Shown: one piece after another, positions 11,574 through 21,589 of the stretch
Layout: each line of letters starts with the position of its first letter
Numbering within the stretch: position 1 is the first letter of the stretch
Assembly: GCA_001414345.1 (NCBI GenBank)
Contig: LLCB01000343.1
Location: 1-59,033 of the forward strand
Length of the DNA stretch: 59,033 bases
From: Hymenoscyphus infarciens
Taxonomy: Eukaryota; Ascomycota; Leotiomycetes; Helotiales; Helotiaceae
Direction of reading: 5' to 3'
Made by a program: the position numbers and the translations under genes
Notes under the pieces: model-generated
Told to the model about the DNA's origin: nothing
Databases searched by the model: none
Seen by the model: the letters and a program-made list of their open reading frames with translations, nothing else

Positions 11574-12968
11574 ATGACAACCCCACCGCCCTCAGCGTCA
11601 GTCGCATCGTCAATCCTCCCCCTCGATGCCCTCTTCAACAACCCCCTCTTCGCCGGTGGCATCGGTCTCGCTGGCCTGGGAGCTGCCGCCGCCGTCGCAC
11701 GCCGTACAGTGATACGAGGAGCTTCCCTACTCAAACGGCGACTTCTCATCGATGTCGAGATCAGCAAACAAGACCCTTCCTTCCCATGGGTTCTCGCATA
11801 CCTCTCGCAGCCTCGTCCGGCTGGAGGCTTCATACAATCGAAGCTCACTCGAATGCATCACCTATCCATGAACACGGCCTCTCGATCGATACACAACAAG
11901 CCCATGCATGCGCAGTTCCTCCTGCAGCCGGGCTATGGCAAACATGTTATACGAGTCAAAGATGCCTATATCGCGGTAAATCGAGAAAAGCATAATACGG
12001 CGAATATGCAGACGGGAGAGCCGCATGAGACGGTCACTTTTACAACTCTTTATGCGTATAGGCATGTATTTGAGGATATATTCCGAGAGGCACATCAGTT
12101 AGCTGTACAAGCCCGGGAAGGAAAGACAACAATGTATACCGTCGAACATACAGAATGGAAGCCTTTTGGAGAACCGCGGAAGAAGAGACCCATCGAGTCG
12201 GTTATACTAGACCGCGGAATCAAAGACCGAGTGGTGGCTGATGTGAAAGATTTCCTGTCAAGCCAGGATTGGTATGTTGATCGGGGAATTCCATATCGAA
12301 GAGGGTATTTGCTCTATGGACCGCCTGGTAGTGGGAAGAGCTCTTTTATACAGGCGTTGGCTGGAGAATTGGATTTCGGGGTATCGATTATTGATCTTAG
12401 TCAACGAGGGATTACGGACGATAAGTTGGCGTTGATGTTGACGAAATTACCTCCGCGAACGATTCTCCTACTCGAAGACGCAGATTCGGCTTTTGTGAAT
12501 CGAAGAAAGATGGATTCGGATGGATATAATGGGTCTACGGTCACGTTTTCGGGTTTATTGAATGCCTTGGATGGTGTTGCGGCTGGAGAAGAAAGGATTG
12601 CCTTCCTTACGACAAACCACATCGATCGACTTGACGAAGCTCTGATTCGACCTGGTCGAGTGGACCTAACAATACGAATCGGGGAAGCTACAAGATACCA
12701 AGCTGCAGAGATGTGGAACAGATTCTATGGAGATGTTGATACCGATGGGAAAGGTTTAGAATGTTTCCTACAAAGACTTGAAAAACTTGAACTCGTGGCT
12801 GGGGAAGGCCAGGATACTAGGACGAAAATGCATACCAGCACGGCTGCGATACAGGGACTCTTTTTGTTCAACAAAAATAGTATGGATGGAGCCATCGAGA
12901 TGGCTGAGGGGTTGATTCCAAGGAGATATGTACCAGAGGAACAAGAGGCTATGAAAGTTGCTGCATAA
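11574..12968 (+). CDS. BCS1-like mitochondrial AAA ATPase
   Basis: Single-exon gene for a 464-residue protein of the BCS1 family. BCS1 is an inner-membrane AAA ATPase that moves the folded Rieske iron-sulfur protein across the membrane during complex III assembly. An N-terminal Gly/Ala-rich hydrophobic segment (about 27-43) matches the single BCS1 membrane anchor, followed by the BCS1 N domain (about 45-220). The AAA core has Walker A GPPGSGKSS (249-257), Walker B ILLLEDAD (about 297-304), the TTNHIDRLD sensor region and the RPGRVD arginine-finger motif. Length is close to yeast BCS1 (456). The start at 11574 is chosen because it gives a family-typical N-terminus; the in-frame ATG at 11499 is the alternative. 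Fungal genomes also carry BCS1 paralogs, so the exact role is inferred. Confidence 0.93.
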   Translation: MTTPPPSASVASSILPLDALFNNPLFAGGIGLAGLGAAAAVARRTVIRGASLLKRRLLIDVEISKQDPSFPWVLAYLSQPRPAGGFIQSKLTRMHHLSMNTASRSIHNKPMHAQFLLQPGYGKHVIRVKDAYIAVNREKHNTANMQTGEPHETVTFTTLYAYRHVFEDIFREAHQLAVQAREGKTTMYTVEHTEWKPFGEPRKKRPIESVILDRGIKDRVVADVKDFLSSQDWYVDRGIPYRRGYLLYGPPGSGKSSFIQALAGELDFGVSIIDLSQRGITDDKLALMLTKLPPRTILLLEDADSAFVNRRKMDSDGYNGSTVTFSGLLNALDGVAAGEERIAFLTTNHIDRLDEALIRPGRVDLTIRIGEATRYQAAEMWNRFYGDVDTDGKGLECFLQRLEKLELVAGEGQDTRTKMHTSTAAIQGLFLFNKNSMDGAIEMAEGLIPRRYVPEEQEAMKVAA

Positions 12969-14097
12969 GACTCGGGAAATGGGTTCTTCTGGCAGTTGTA
13001 AAAAATAAAAAATGTACTTGTACTGTATAATTACAAATAGTCGGCCGATCGACCCACAACCTGTCCTCTGATAATCATAATTCTTCACACCTCTCACCGA
13101 ATCTAGAAGCCGCGGAATTGTCTCCCCTCTGATTTCTAGCGCTGTGAATTTGGGAGCAAATTGTTCTGGTGGGTTCAAGAATCTTCAAACAAACCCATTT
13201 TCCTTTCTCATTGCGGAACTTCTATATTCTTCATATGTGAATGACATTACTTGAACTCTATCTTACGCTAGTCTTTGATTTTCTCTATTTTATTCAAAGT
13301 TGAGTGAGAGTAGAGAGCATGGGGTAGGGTCGGTTGAAAAAGAAAAGAAATAGGCAACCCCTCTTACTTTACTTTATTCAAGCTCGGGTGGTGCTTTCCC
13401 TTCTTGTTCTCCTCGTGGTAGTGGCGCGATGTCGAGGTCGAAGGGAAGAAGCGACTTGTGAAAAGTAAGCCGGCACCAAATTAGGGGGCTAAAATATTTG
13501 CGGGTAAGCCACAAAATATCGGCTTACTTATACTTCATATTTGGGGGCCAAAAGGTGTTGCTAGTAAGCCAAAGACGTATCGAGTCAGCTACTAAGTTAT
13601 TAGAGAGCTAGTAAGCTATTAGCAAGTTTGAGAGCTAAAATAAGTCACGTGTAAGGCATATGAGTACAAAATTGGTTGAGAATGTCTTCCTCCTTCCTTG
13701 GTAAAATATTTCTCAGCTTGAAATTTCGCCAAAAGGAACCAAGCGTGGCAAGGAGCTCGGTCATCCAAAGTTATTATACGACTATTATCGGAAGGCAAAG
13801 AAAGCGATTTTCTGAAAATTTGGTCAGGCGTTGTGAGTAAGGTGATTCAAGCTAGGGAAGATACGACCTTTCGACTTGCTACACTGATATTCCTAGCTCT
13901 TAACGGCTGATAGGAGTGATTACTGTTTTAGTAAGGCGGTAGTGTGATTACGCTTTATTGGCTCCTATTTTAAGAGAGAGAGACTAACGTTTAAAAGTCA
14001 ACCACAACAGATCAAGCTAGGGGAAAAGTTAATTTGACGCATCATTTCTTCGGAAATTCCTCAAGCGAAAATAAAGTGTTTTACAGAACAAGTTTGA
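12969..14097. other. Intergenic with scattered AGTAAGCC/GGCTTACT motifs
   Basis: No gene recognised. Around 13467-13640 the words AGTAAGCC and GGCTTACT recur, once as a hairpin (about 13504-13527, 7-base arms), with unique sequence between. Similar words recur at 19737-19855, next to another mobile element. This may be the worn remnant of a dispersed repeat. Confidence 0.35.
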
Positions 14098-14463
14098 CTA
14101 TCGCCAGGTAGTCTGCCGTCCTTTAAGACCAGAAAGCCAGAACTGCTCAGTGCGATTCGGATTACTCTTTGAATCAACCCAATTCTCCCCGAGTCTGCAG
14201 CGGCAGTAGTAACATCGTATGTGGCCACATGTTTTGTCCTCGCCATCTGAGCCACAAGTCACCCGTTCGCAGACTTCATTAATGCTTTGTTCCCAGTTTT
14301 CATTCATGTGGGCGTCGACCCAGACTTCGGTCTTTCCGTCCTGTCTTGTTTTAGTACCCAAGGCTTTTGACGGAAGGTATAGTCTTACTGTTCCTCTTTT
14401 GCCTTGGCATTTGCAGCATTGCCAGGATATGTCGTTGATATCGTTTTCTGCTGGACCTAACAT
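14098..14463 (-). CDS. Small Cys-rich, zinc-ribbon-like protein
   Basis: Uninterrupted 121-codon frame. It contains WQCCKCQGK near residue 15, then a central Cys pair (ERVTCGSDGEDKTCGH) and RCYYCRC at about 83-89, giving CxxC...CxxC spacing suited to zinc binding. Fungi have many short proteins with a Trp-anchored CxxC knuckle of this kind, mostly of unknown function, so only a structural guess is offered. Codon use looks coding and there is no signal peptide. The gene lies alone between AT-poor intergenic DNA and a mobile element. It could also be a fragment of a longer decayed gene. Confidence 0.5.
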   Translation of the reverse strand: MLGPAENDINDISWQCCKCQGKRGTVRLYLPSKALGTKTRQDGKTEVWVDAHMNENWEQSINEVCERVTCGSDGEDKTCGHIRCYYCRCRLGENWVDSKSNPNRTEQFWLSGLKGRQTTWR

Positions 14464-15069
14464 TGCGAGGATAGGTTTTCAAAATTTGGGAAATCAACAG
14501 ATGGAAGTTGAAGATCTGGAAGAAGTCGAAGTTGAAGAGGACGAGAATGAGCAAGCAAGAAGTTTATAGCCGGAGAAACCTGATAAAGAACTCTATCCAC
14601 TTAATTCCAGTAGAATCGTGGATGCAGGGGGAAACAACTGGAATGAACTACCTAACTATCAGTCAAAGGACTCTCACGGTCGACTAAAGACTCCGTAGAT
14701 GAAGACATCAGAGAAGTGGGCATTGCTCTTTGGCGCCTGCTTCACTTAATTTTTTTGAAACAATCTCGAATAGTTATAAACATTATTCGCACAGCTAATT
14801 TGTATTTTAGTTTTGTAGAGTCCTGAATTTTTGGCTCCTGCGCTGTACGTCGCGATTTGAATACGAGCCCTGAGGTGGCAGTGTTGTTTTCGCTTAGCGA
14901 ATAAGCGACTAGTGTTAAGCTAAAAGGAGCGAGTCATTTGGAAGCTATAATTCCTAGTCTACTTTTCAAACAAAGACTTGTCATTGTTCAACGAAAATTC
15001 TGCTGCTGACGGATATAATTCAGTCTCTGACCCCTACAGCTCTTAAGATTTCCCAGCCGGATTAGTAAC
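14464..15069. other. Intergenic, no gene recognised
   Basis: No coding frame or RNA gene recognised. The right edge runs into a short telomere-like motif (AACCCTAACCC, about 15067-15077), the last eight bases of which are the target duplication of the adjacent element. Confidence 0.4.
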
Positions 15070-15077
15070 CCTAACCC

Positions 15078-15735
15078 TAGGTCTGCACAACGAATAGATG
15101 AATAAAATATTAATTATTCATAATAAATACTAAATAAATATGTAGTCTTCGAGCCATTATTCATGCGATAACAGCTCAAATGAATATATTACGAATAGTT
15201 TCTATTCATATAGCCCCCTGGGTCTTAGCACATAGAGTTTGAAATTTACTCCCTTTTCACACGTATATATAAACATAACTAAGCTATAAATTCATTTACT
15301 TTTGATTATTATTAATAGATTACTATCGTCTCTACTCTTTATCTCTTATATCGTAGGAAATAGGGTGTTATATGATACCCCATTTTCTAGAAAATCCTAT
15401 ACATGACCTTTAAACTAAGGTTTCAACGTCGAAAGTGGACTAGCCTTATTTAACAACTAATTTATCCACTTTTTTAGCCCAGAAACGCCCCGGCGTAGCC
15501 TAATCGAGATGACGAAAGCAACTAAAGCCGATAATTTCAGGGGATTTTCATATATATTTTAGATAAGTAGGAGACTATACTAGAAAGGTGGAGATTACAG
15601 AATATTCATGAATAAACGACTGCTATTCACCCTCTAAGCGCTCCTTATTCATGAATTATTTGACGGGCATAATATTTCTAGAAAATCGCGAATATTCTAA
15701 ATATATTCCTAGCTTTTATTCGTTGTACAGACCTA
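15078..15735. mobile_element. Non-autonomous hAT-like element with 8-bp TSD
   Basis: Ends are TAGGTCTGCACAACGAATA at 15078 and its inverse at about 15717-15735 (one mismatch in the first 19 bases). They are flanked by 8-base duplications CCTAACCC (15070-15077) and CCTATCCC (15736-15743), with one mismatch. An 8-base duplication and a TAGG-type end are typical of hAT elements. The interior is rich in TTATTCATGAATA-like palindromes (for example near 15612 and 15649), which resemble the subterminal repeats bound by hAT transposases. At 658 bases it has no transposase frame, so it must be mobilised in trans or be dead. Confidence 0.78.
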
Positions 15736-15743
15736 CCTATCCC

Positions 15744-17253
15744 CCGTGGTTATCCTGCCTCCTTCTCAGATCTCACATATATAAGCGATCATGGCCAATC
15801 ATCTCCCGTTCCTGTTATCTGATACCCTTATCCTTTCCAATCCTATATAGCCATGTCAGCCTTTCCTATTCTGTGAGGCGGGATAAGCGAGGATGAGGTA
15901 AACAGAGTCGGGTAGGTAGTTTCAGGTAGTTTTTACGGTAATTCCGCCTACTAGAGATGACTTCCAACTCAACACTCGAGCCTTATCGCTCCTTCCCTCT
16001 CCCGTTTTACCCTCCTTTCCTCTCCCGAACCCTTTTTTCAATTTCGTAGCCAATCCAATCCTCTTTCAGCAACTATCCTTCCTTATCCTGATGCCTAGGA
16101 GAAGTTAGGCGGGGAAATCTCAAGCGCTGGACCCGTAGTAGGCTCTGCAAGGTATCTCTAAGCTGAAACTCTGATACCACATACGTTTTCATCGATGATG
16201 AAGCTTTTTACGGCGCTCAAATTGAATAACAGAACACCCTCGATATTGACAGACCTTATGCATACTTTCATTTTGGCTTACATGAAGGAGAAAAGAACCA
16301 ATTCCGTGGAGTTCCGAGTGTTCGTAGAGCAGCTACAAAGACCACGCATTGCAGTGGATATTGTAAAGTGGCCGTAAATACTCAGAAACTTTGGGACAAT
16401 TAAGGTTGTTCTAATACACCTAAGTCAATATCTCAAATGATACAGAGTAATTAGAACAAGTAGCTTGAATTACCCTAAAAATCTGGAACATTGAGAGCCA
16501 GGTACCTACTGCCGCTTTTAATGTCCTTCGCGAGCCCTCCTACCAATATGAAAGCTCGATAACCCGAAATCTTTCTCAACTAACATCTAACCCCCCTCAA
16601 AGCCAAGGTGTTACGGGGAGCGGGGTAACGCAACGTTCGACTTCGTAAAATAAACCCAGTACGTGCTTTAAATTACCTGCAAAGAATGACGTCGGCAAAT
16701 GTTAAACCCTGTCTAATAAAACTCGTAATGTATACCGCAACACAAAAACCCCAAGTCGCATGCTTGAAGTCGGTAGAACAAACATAATGAAATCTTAGAC
16801 ATTCAGATTTTGATGAGGGGAAGTCGGAATAGTTTTCTTGTCACGGATTTCGCCGAGTAATTTTTGTATGAGAGGGATGGTTCGCTGGAAAGGGGAAGCC
16901 GTTCGTGGAAGCATGATCCTTGTATTCCGAGGGTTAACACAGTTTTCAAGAATGGAGTACCTACCTTAGTGCTTACTCGGCTGTACTACTTACAAATGCA
17001 GCAGGGGTGTTTACCTTCCTAGATGGGAGATCTACAGTAAGATTTCTGGGGAAGTGTGGGGAAACAAAATTAAGTTAAATCTAAAGACATCGCAACATTC
17101 CATTCATTCCCTTAATATAAGTATCCAGTCTTCAATGATGTAATATCTCAACTCACTGGCGAAGAAAGTTAATTTTATGCCTCCCGTAGAGTATTCCGTA
17201 GAGTATTTTAAAATCGAAACCCCTTCATAAGTTCCAACCAAAAAACAGCAAAG
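15744..17253. other. Upstream flank of the GH2 gene, no gene recognised
   Basis: Contains a 60-codon open frame at 16195-16377 with no motif. The last few hundred bases should carry the promoter of the glycosidase gene at 17254. An ATTCCGTAGAGTATT motif is duplicated back to back near 17187-17209. Confidence 0.4.
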
Positions 17254-19560
17254 ATGCGTCTCACGACTAGTCTCCTCCTTCCATTGGTAGCAACTCTCAC
17301 ATTCGCTGCCAATATTGACCGAGTTGACAGCACGAACTACCCAATTCCCCTACAAGCCAAACGCCAAACCTCATACAACAGTACAAAATACGCAGTCAAG
17401 GAACCACCACTGACAACTCCATGGACATACACTGTTGGCACGAACCCCTGGCCAGAATATCCAAGACCACAACTTCAACGCTCTCAATGGTTGAATCTAA
17501 ATGGAATATGGACTTATCAAAATGCTTCTAGTTTGGATGCTCTTAACTCGCCTCCTTTTAATCAGACTTTGGCACATGAGGTTTTGGTTCCCTCGTGTTT
17601 GGAAAGTGGCTTGTCTGGTGAGTTTCTACGAATGCCGACGGTTTGGTCATTAATTCTAATGCAATCGATAGGAATTCAAGGTGTTAATACACTTTACTCC
17701 TGGTTTTCGACATCTTTTACTGTCCCTTCGGATTGGTTGGGCCAGCAAACCTTACTGAATTTCGGTGCGATCGATTATGAAGCAACTGTTTTTATCAATG
17801 GCAAGAAAGCTGGCTTCAACCGAGGTGGTTATTTCGAATTCACGATCGATGTGACTGATTTCCTCAGTGGTGGACATAATGAGTTGTATGTGAACCTTCT
17901 GAAACCAGCTAGCAAATATTCGCTAACCAACTAATTTCAGGCTCGTATTTGTTCATGATCCAACCGATAGCGGAGAATACGTAATTCCGATTGGAAAGCA
18001 GACATTACGACCATCTCATATCTTCTATCGTCCCTGCAGCGGAATATGGCAAAGTGTCTGGATTGAAGCTGCACCGAAAAACTACATTACGCAGCTTGAT
18101 GTTGATGCCAACATGAACGGCCAGCTGAACATCACAGTCCACACCACATCCCAAAACACAACCTCAACGGAGGTCCAAGTTGAAGTATACGAAGGAACAA
18201 CTGTAGTAGCAACACACACAGGCACCAGCGGAAATGCATTCCAATTCATAATCCCCTCACCAAAACTTTGGTCTCCCGATTCTCCATATCTATACAACCT
18301 CACAGTAACCCTAGGTTCAGACAAAATCAGAAGTTACACTGGATTCCGAACCATTTCCCGCGGAGTAGTAGATGGGGTCGAACGTCCCCTCTTGAACGGA
18401 GAATTTATCTTCATGATTGGAACTTTAGATCAAGGATACTGGCCAGATGGAGTGTATACACCACCAAATCGTCAAGCTATGATTTATGATTTGGAGATGT
18501 TGAAGGGGCTTGGTTTTAATATGTTGAGAAAACATGTAAGTTTGAGAATCTTCAAGATTTTATGGTCGCTGACACAATTTTTTCGAAGATCAAAGTCGAA
18601 ACCGCATTATTCTACCAAGCATGTGATCAACTTGGTCTTCTTATTATCCAAGACATGCCTGCGCTTCGACCTCTTCAAAGTCATACTGGTCCAAATTGTG
18701 AGAGTATCACGTATTTACCAGATGCGGCGCAGCAGGCGGAGTTCGATCGCCAACTCGATATTTTGATAAATCAACACAAGAGCTACCCTAGTATTGTAAT
18801 CTGGGTGAGTCCTCTCGGAATAACGATCGTGACAGTTCTGACATGAATAGGTTATTTACAATGAAGGATGGGGACAAGTAATCGAAGGATATCCCGAGTT
18901 TAGACTCACTGATAGAGTTCGAGCAATCGATCCAACGAGACTTATTGACAGCACTACGGGTTGGTATGATCACGGAGCTGGAGATTTTAGTGTATGACTT
19001 CCCCCTTCCCTCGCAGTACCCCAGTCACTGAATTGAGATTTCAGGACAACCACCACTACGCAAACCCACAATGTGGTTCCCCATTCTACTCCACAGCATC
19101 AACACCCTACGATCCAAGTCGCATAGGTTTCCAAGGGGAATTCGGAGGAATCGGTCAAAACGTCTCAATAGACCAGTACTTGTCCCCCTATCCCCTTCTT
19201 CCTCTTCATTCTCCCTTCTGCCTTCTTTCCCCCAACTAACCCCCTCTTAGTCTCTGGAACGTCCAAGAAGCAATAAACACCATAAACCAAACCTACGAAA
19301 TCGATACTACAATCCAAGCCTGGAACTACCGCGCGCACATCGTGCTCGGTGAACTCATCGATCAAACCAAGCTTTTTGCTTGCAGTGGAGGAGTCTGGAC
19401 ACAGACTACGGATGTTGAGGGGGAGGTTAATGGATTGTTGACTTATGATCGGAGAGTTTTGCGACCGGATGTGGAGCAGTGGAAGAAGGATATTCAGGGG
19501 CTTTATGACGCTGCTAAATCGAGAAGTGGAGAGGGAAATAGTTCTGTGCCACTTTTTTAG
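17254..19560 (+). CDS. Secreted glycoside hydrolase family 2 protein
   Basis: Retaining GH2 glycosidase; substrate not predictable (beta-galactosidase, glucuronidase or mannosidase-like). Seven exons: 17254-17617, 17672-17885, 17941-18535, 18589-18804, 18851-18991, 19045-19175, 19251-19560 (656 residues), all with GT/AG ends. Signal peptide at 1-18. A jelly-roll sugar-binding domain (about 60-200, including GAIDYEATVFINGKKAG) is followed by an immunoglobulin-like domain (about 230-330) and a TIM barrel. The barrel holds YNEGWGQ with acid/base Glu468 and GFQGEFGG with predicted nucleophile Glu542, plus the DNHHY motif. Many NxS/T sites suit secretion. It is shorter than classical LacZ and lacks the C-terminal small-chain domain, as in many fungal GH2 proteins. 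No defect is seen. Confidence 0.92.
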
Positions 19561-19917
19561 ACTTGATTTTAGGGGTGGGGGAGAGAGGACGAGGCTCATT
19601 CGTTCTCCGTACACCTTATTTCGATCGTAATGATTATTCGAGGGGGTCTGGGCGAACAAATTATCCTATTATCCGGGCACAATAAGTCTAATTACTTGAG
19701 AGTATGTGAAGTAATGAAAATGTGAGAGAAAGATTTTGGCTTACTGGCGAGTAACTCACAGCTTACTCGGCAACTCTTTAAGATCCTTACCCACCAATTA
19801 ATTGGTAGCTTACTCAATGGTCGAGGGCTTACTAAGTGTTTCTTTAAGTAAGCTAAGCTTCAGAGTTGGGAGCCGAAAAGATATTTTTACATGCCTTGGT
19901 CACCTCTTTAATTTGCC
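19561..19917. other. GH2 3' flank with GCTTACT-rich segment
   Basis: No gene. The stretch 19737-19855 repeats GCTTACT/AGTAAGC words like those at 13.5 kb, ending where the fold-back element begins. Confidence 0.35.
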
Positions 19918-20587
19918 TACAGTTGCATTCTAGTCGATCCCCGCGGGTAGCACGTGTACTAATTTTTAAGAAATGTTACTCTTTACTGGTCGTAATAACG
20001 AGCGTCGAGAGGTAGCTAGAAATATAGTATAACTACCTCTTACTATAGGAATCAGTATAGAGTAAAGAGCATACCTAACTAGCAAGGTAACTATATCTCT
20101 TATAGCTTTTGATCTTCTTTAGTAGTTATTATATTATAAGAACAGGTAGGTATTTATTATATTACGCTTATACTGAGAAGAAAAGTAAAATCTCTATATA
20201 TACTATATAATAACTATCAAATTAAATAAGAAGTAGAAGAGCCTAGAAGCTATAATAAGTACTAATATATCTAGGCCTAGTATAGTTTTTAAGGAGTTGT
20301 TAAATATATTCAGGCGTTTTACTTTTCTTAGTAGTATAAGCGTAATCTAATAAATACCTGTCTCTCTTTACTATATAATAACTATCTTATTAAATAAGAA
20401 GTATAATAGTCTAGAAGCTATATTAAGTACCAAGGTATCTAAGTCTATTATAGCTTTTACTTCTATTAAGTAGTTGTTATATAATAAGGAGAATAGTAGT
20501 TTTTAAGAATATTAGTTTTCTAAAACCGACATTTCTTAAAAATCAGTGTACGTGCCACCTACGAGGATAGACTAGAAGACGACTGTA
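19918..20587. mobile_element. Tc1/mariner-like fold-back element, RIP-mutated
   Basis: The left end TACAGTTGCATTCTAGTC (19918 on) and the inverse of 20540-20587 pair over about 60 bases, continuing through ATTTTTAAGAAATGT. Both ends start TA then CAGT, as in Tc1/mariner elements. Inside, a second inverted pair (about 20142-20196 against 20308-20365, including TATTTATTA, TTACGCTTATACT and AAGAAAAGTAAAA) makes almost the whole 670 bases foldable. The interior is AT-rich with C-to-T type decay and carries no transposase frame. Confidence 0.72.
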
Positions 20588-20861
20588 ACTCCAAGTTTTG
20601 TCATACATATTTCACTCCCAGGTAGCGCAGAAATAGCAAAATTAAAAGAAGCCACAATTCATGAGTAAACTAAGATCAGCGATAAATATTTTGGGTTGCT
20701 ATTCACGGGTAACCTATGAAAAACAGGTCTATTTGCGGGTGACCTACTAATTGTCAAGATTTTTTTAAAAAGCTTTCTATCTGTGATAACCAACCAATAG
20801 CCAGTATAATTTCCAACGAAAGAATCCTAAAAAGAAAATATATAAAAAGTAAACAATATCC

Positions 20862-20943
20862 CTCCGGCAGGGAATCGAATCCCCCACTTTATTCAAATAC
20901 ATGCCAGGGTTCCGACCCAAATTCCTGATGAGAGGCCGGATAT
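20862..20943 (-). other. tRNA-like relic or tRNA-derived repeat
   Basis: Read on the minus strand, the segment starts TCCGGC and ends GCCGGA, giving a six-pair acceptor-like stem. Next to the 3' arm lies GGGGGATTCGATTCCC, close to the TpsiC arm / B-box consensus GGTTCGANTCC but with A at the last stem position. The D and anticodon arms do not fold convincingly. A part of it (GGTCGGAACCCTGG) recurs at about 31055-31080. It is more likely a pseudo-tRNA or SINE piece than a working tRNA gene. Confidence 0.35.
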
Positions 20944-21045
20944 TATGCTGTTTTTGTTCACCAGGTGTACTTGTTTCTGCTTAGATTTTTGAAATTTTTA
21001 GATGGGACAATGCTAAGGAGATGGAATAAACACTTCTGAATTGTA

Positions 21046-21172
21046 AGGTCTCTCTATTCGTAGGTGACCTACCAACAGTCAGCTGTTTTACAGGTTTTTC
21101 TGTTTGTAGGTGAACTACCAACAGTCAGTGTACTTTCAAGTTCCCTCTATTGAAAGGTGACCTACAAAATAG
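21046..21172 (+). repeat. Short repeat cluster with GTAGGTGACCTAC core
   Basis: Three close copies of a unit reading roughly TCTRTTYGTAGGTGACCTACCAACAGTCAG start near 21052, 21100 and 21146, and a looser copy lies at 20728-20757. The core GTAGGTGACCTAC is a 6-base palindrome around one central base. Function unknown; it could be a minisatellite or a protein-binding array. Confidence 0.6.
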
Positions 21173-21589
21173 CAAGCAGCATCATAATCGGATTTTCTGG
21201 TTCGTTCAGGTTATGTCAAAAACAATTTTCTAGTGGAAAACGACGAGAGAACAAAGGAGCGGGATCGTTTTTCCGAAACCTTGATGAATCAAACCCCGAG
21301 ATGAGTGCCACTCTTACCCCTTTTCTAATCCAAAAAGCTTTCGCTCTCATCCTCATTTCCAGGAAACCCACCACTCGTTCGCGATGGGCAACAGAAGTGT
21401 CTAGAAACCTGCTTGTTCCAAATTCCTAGGGTAAGGTGAAATTGAACTAAAGACTTGGAACATGAAGACACCTCAACAAATATATTTCTGTATAATCATC
21501 TTAATTGTCCTAAATGATGTAGGTTAATATATCTATAAAGTGAAAACAACTCGTATCTACAAGCCTAACTACAAGAAACCCCCTACTAA

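Larger units (their letters stand above)
20588..21589. other. Intergenic with repeats; no gene recognised
   Basis: Holds a tRNA-like segment and a short GGTGACCTAC repeat cluster, listed separately. A 90-codon open frame at 21157-21429 starts inside the repeat cluster and shows no motif, so I leave it out. Confidence 0.4.
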
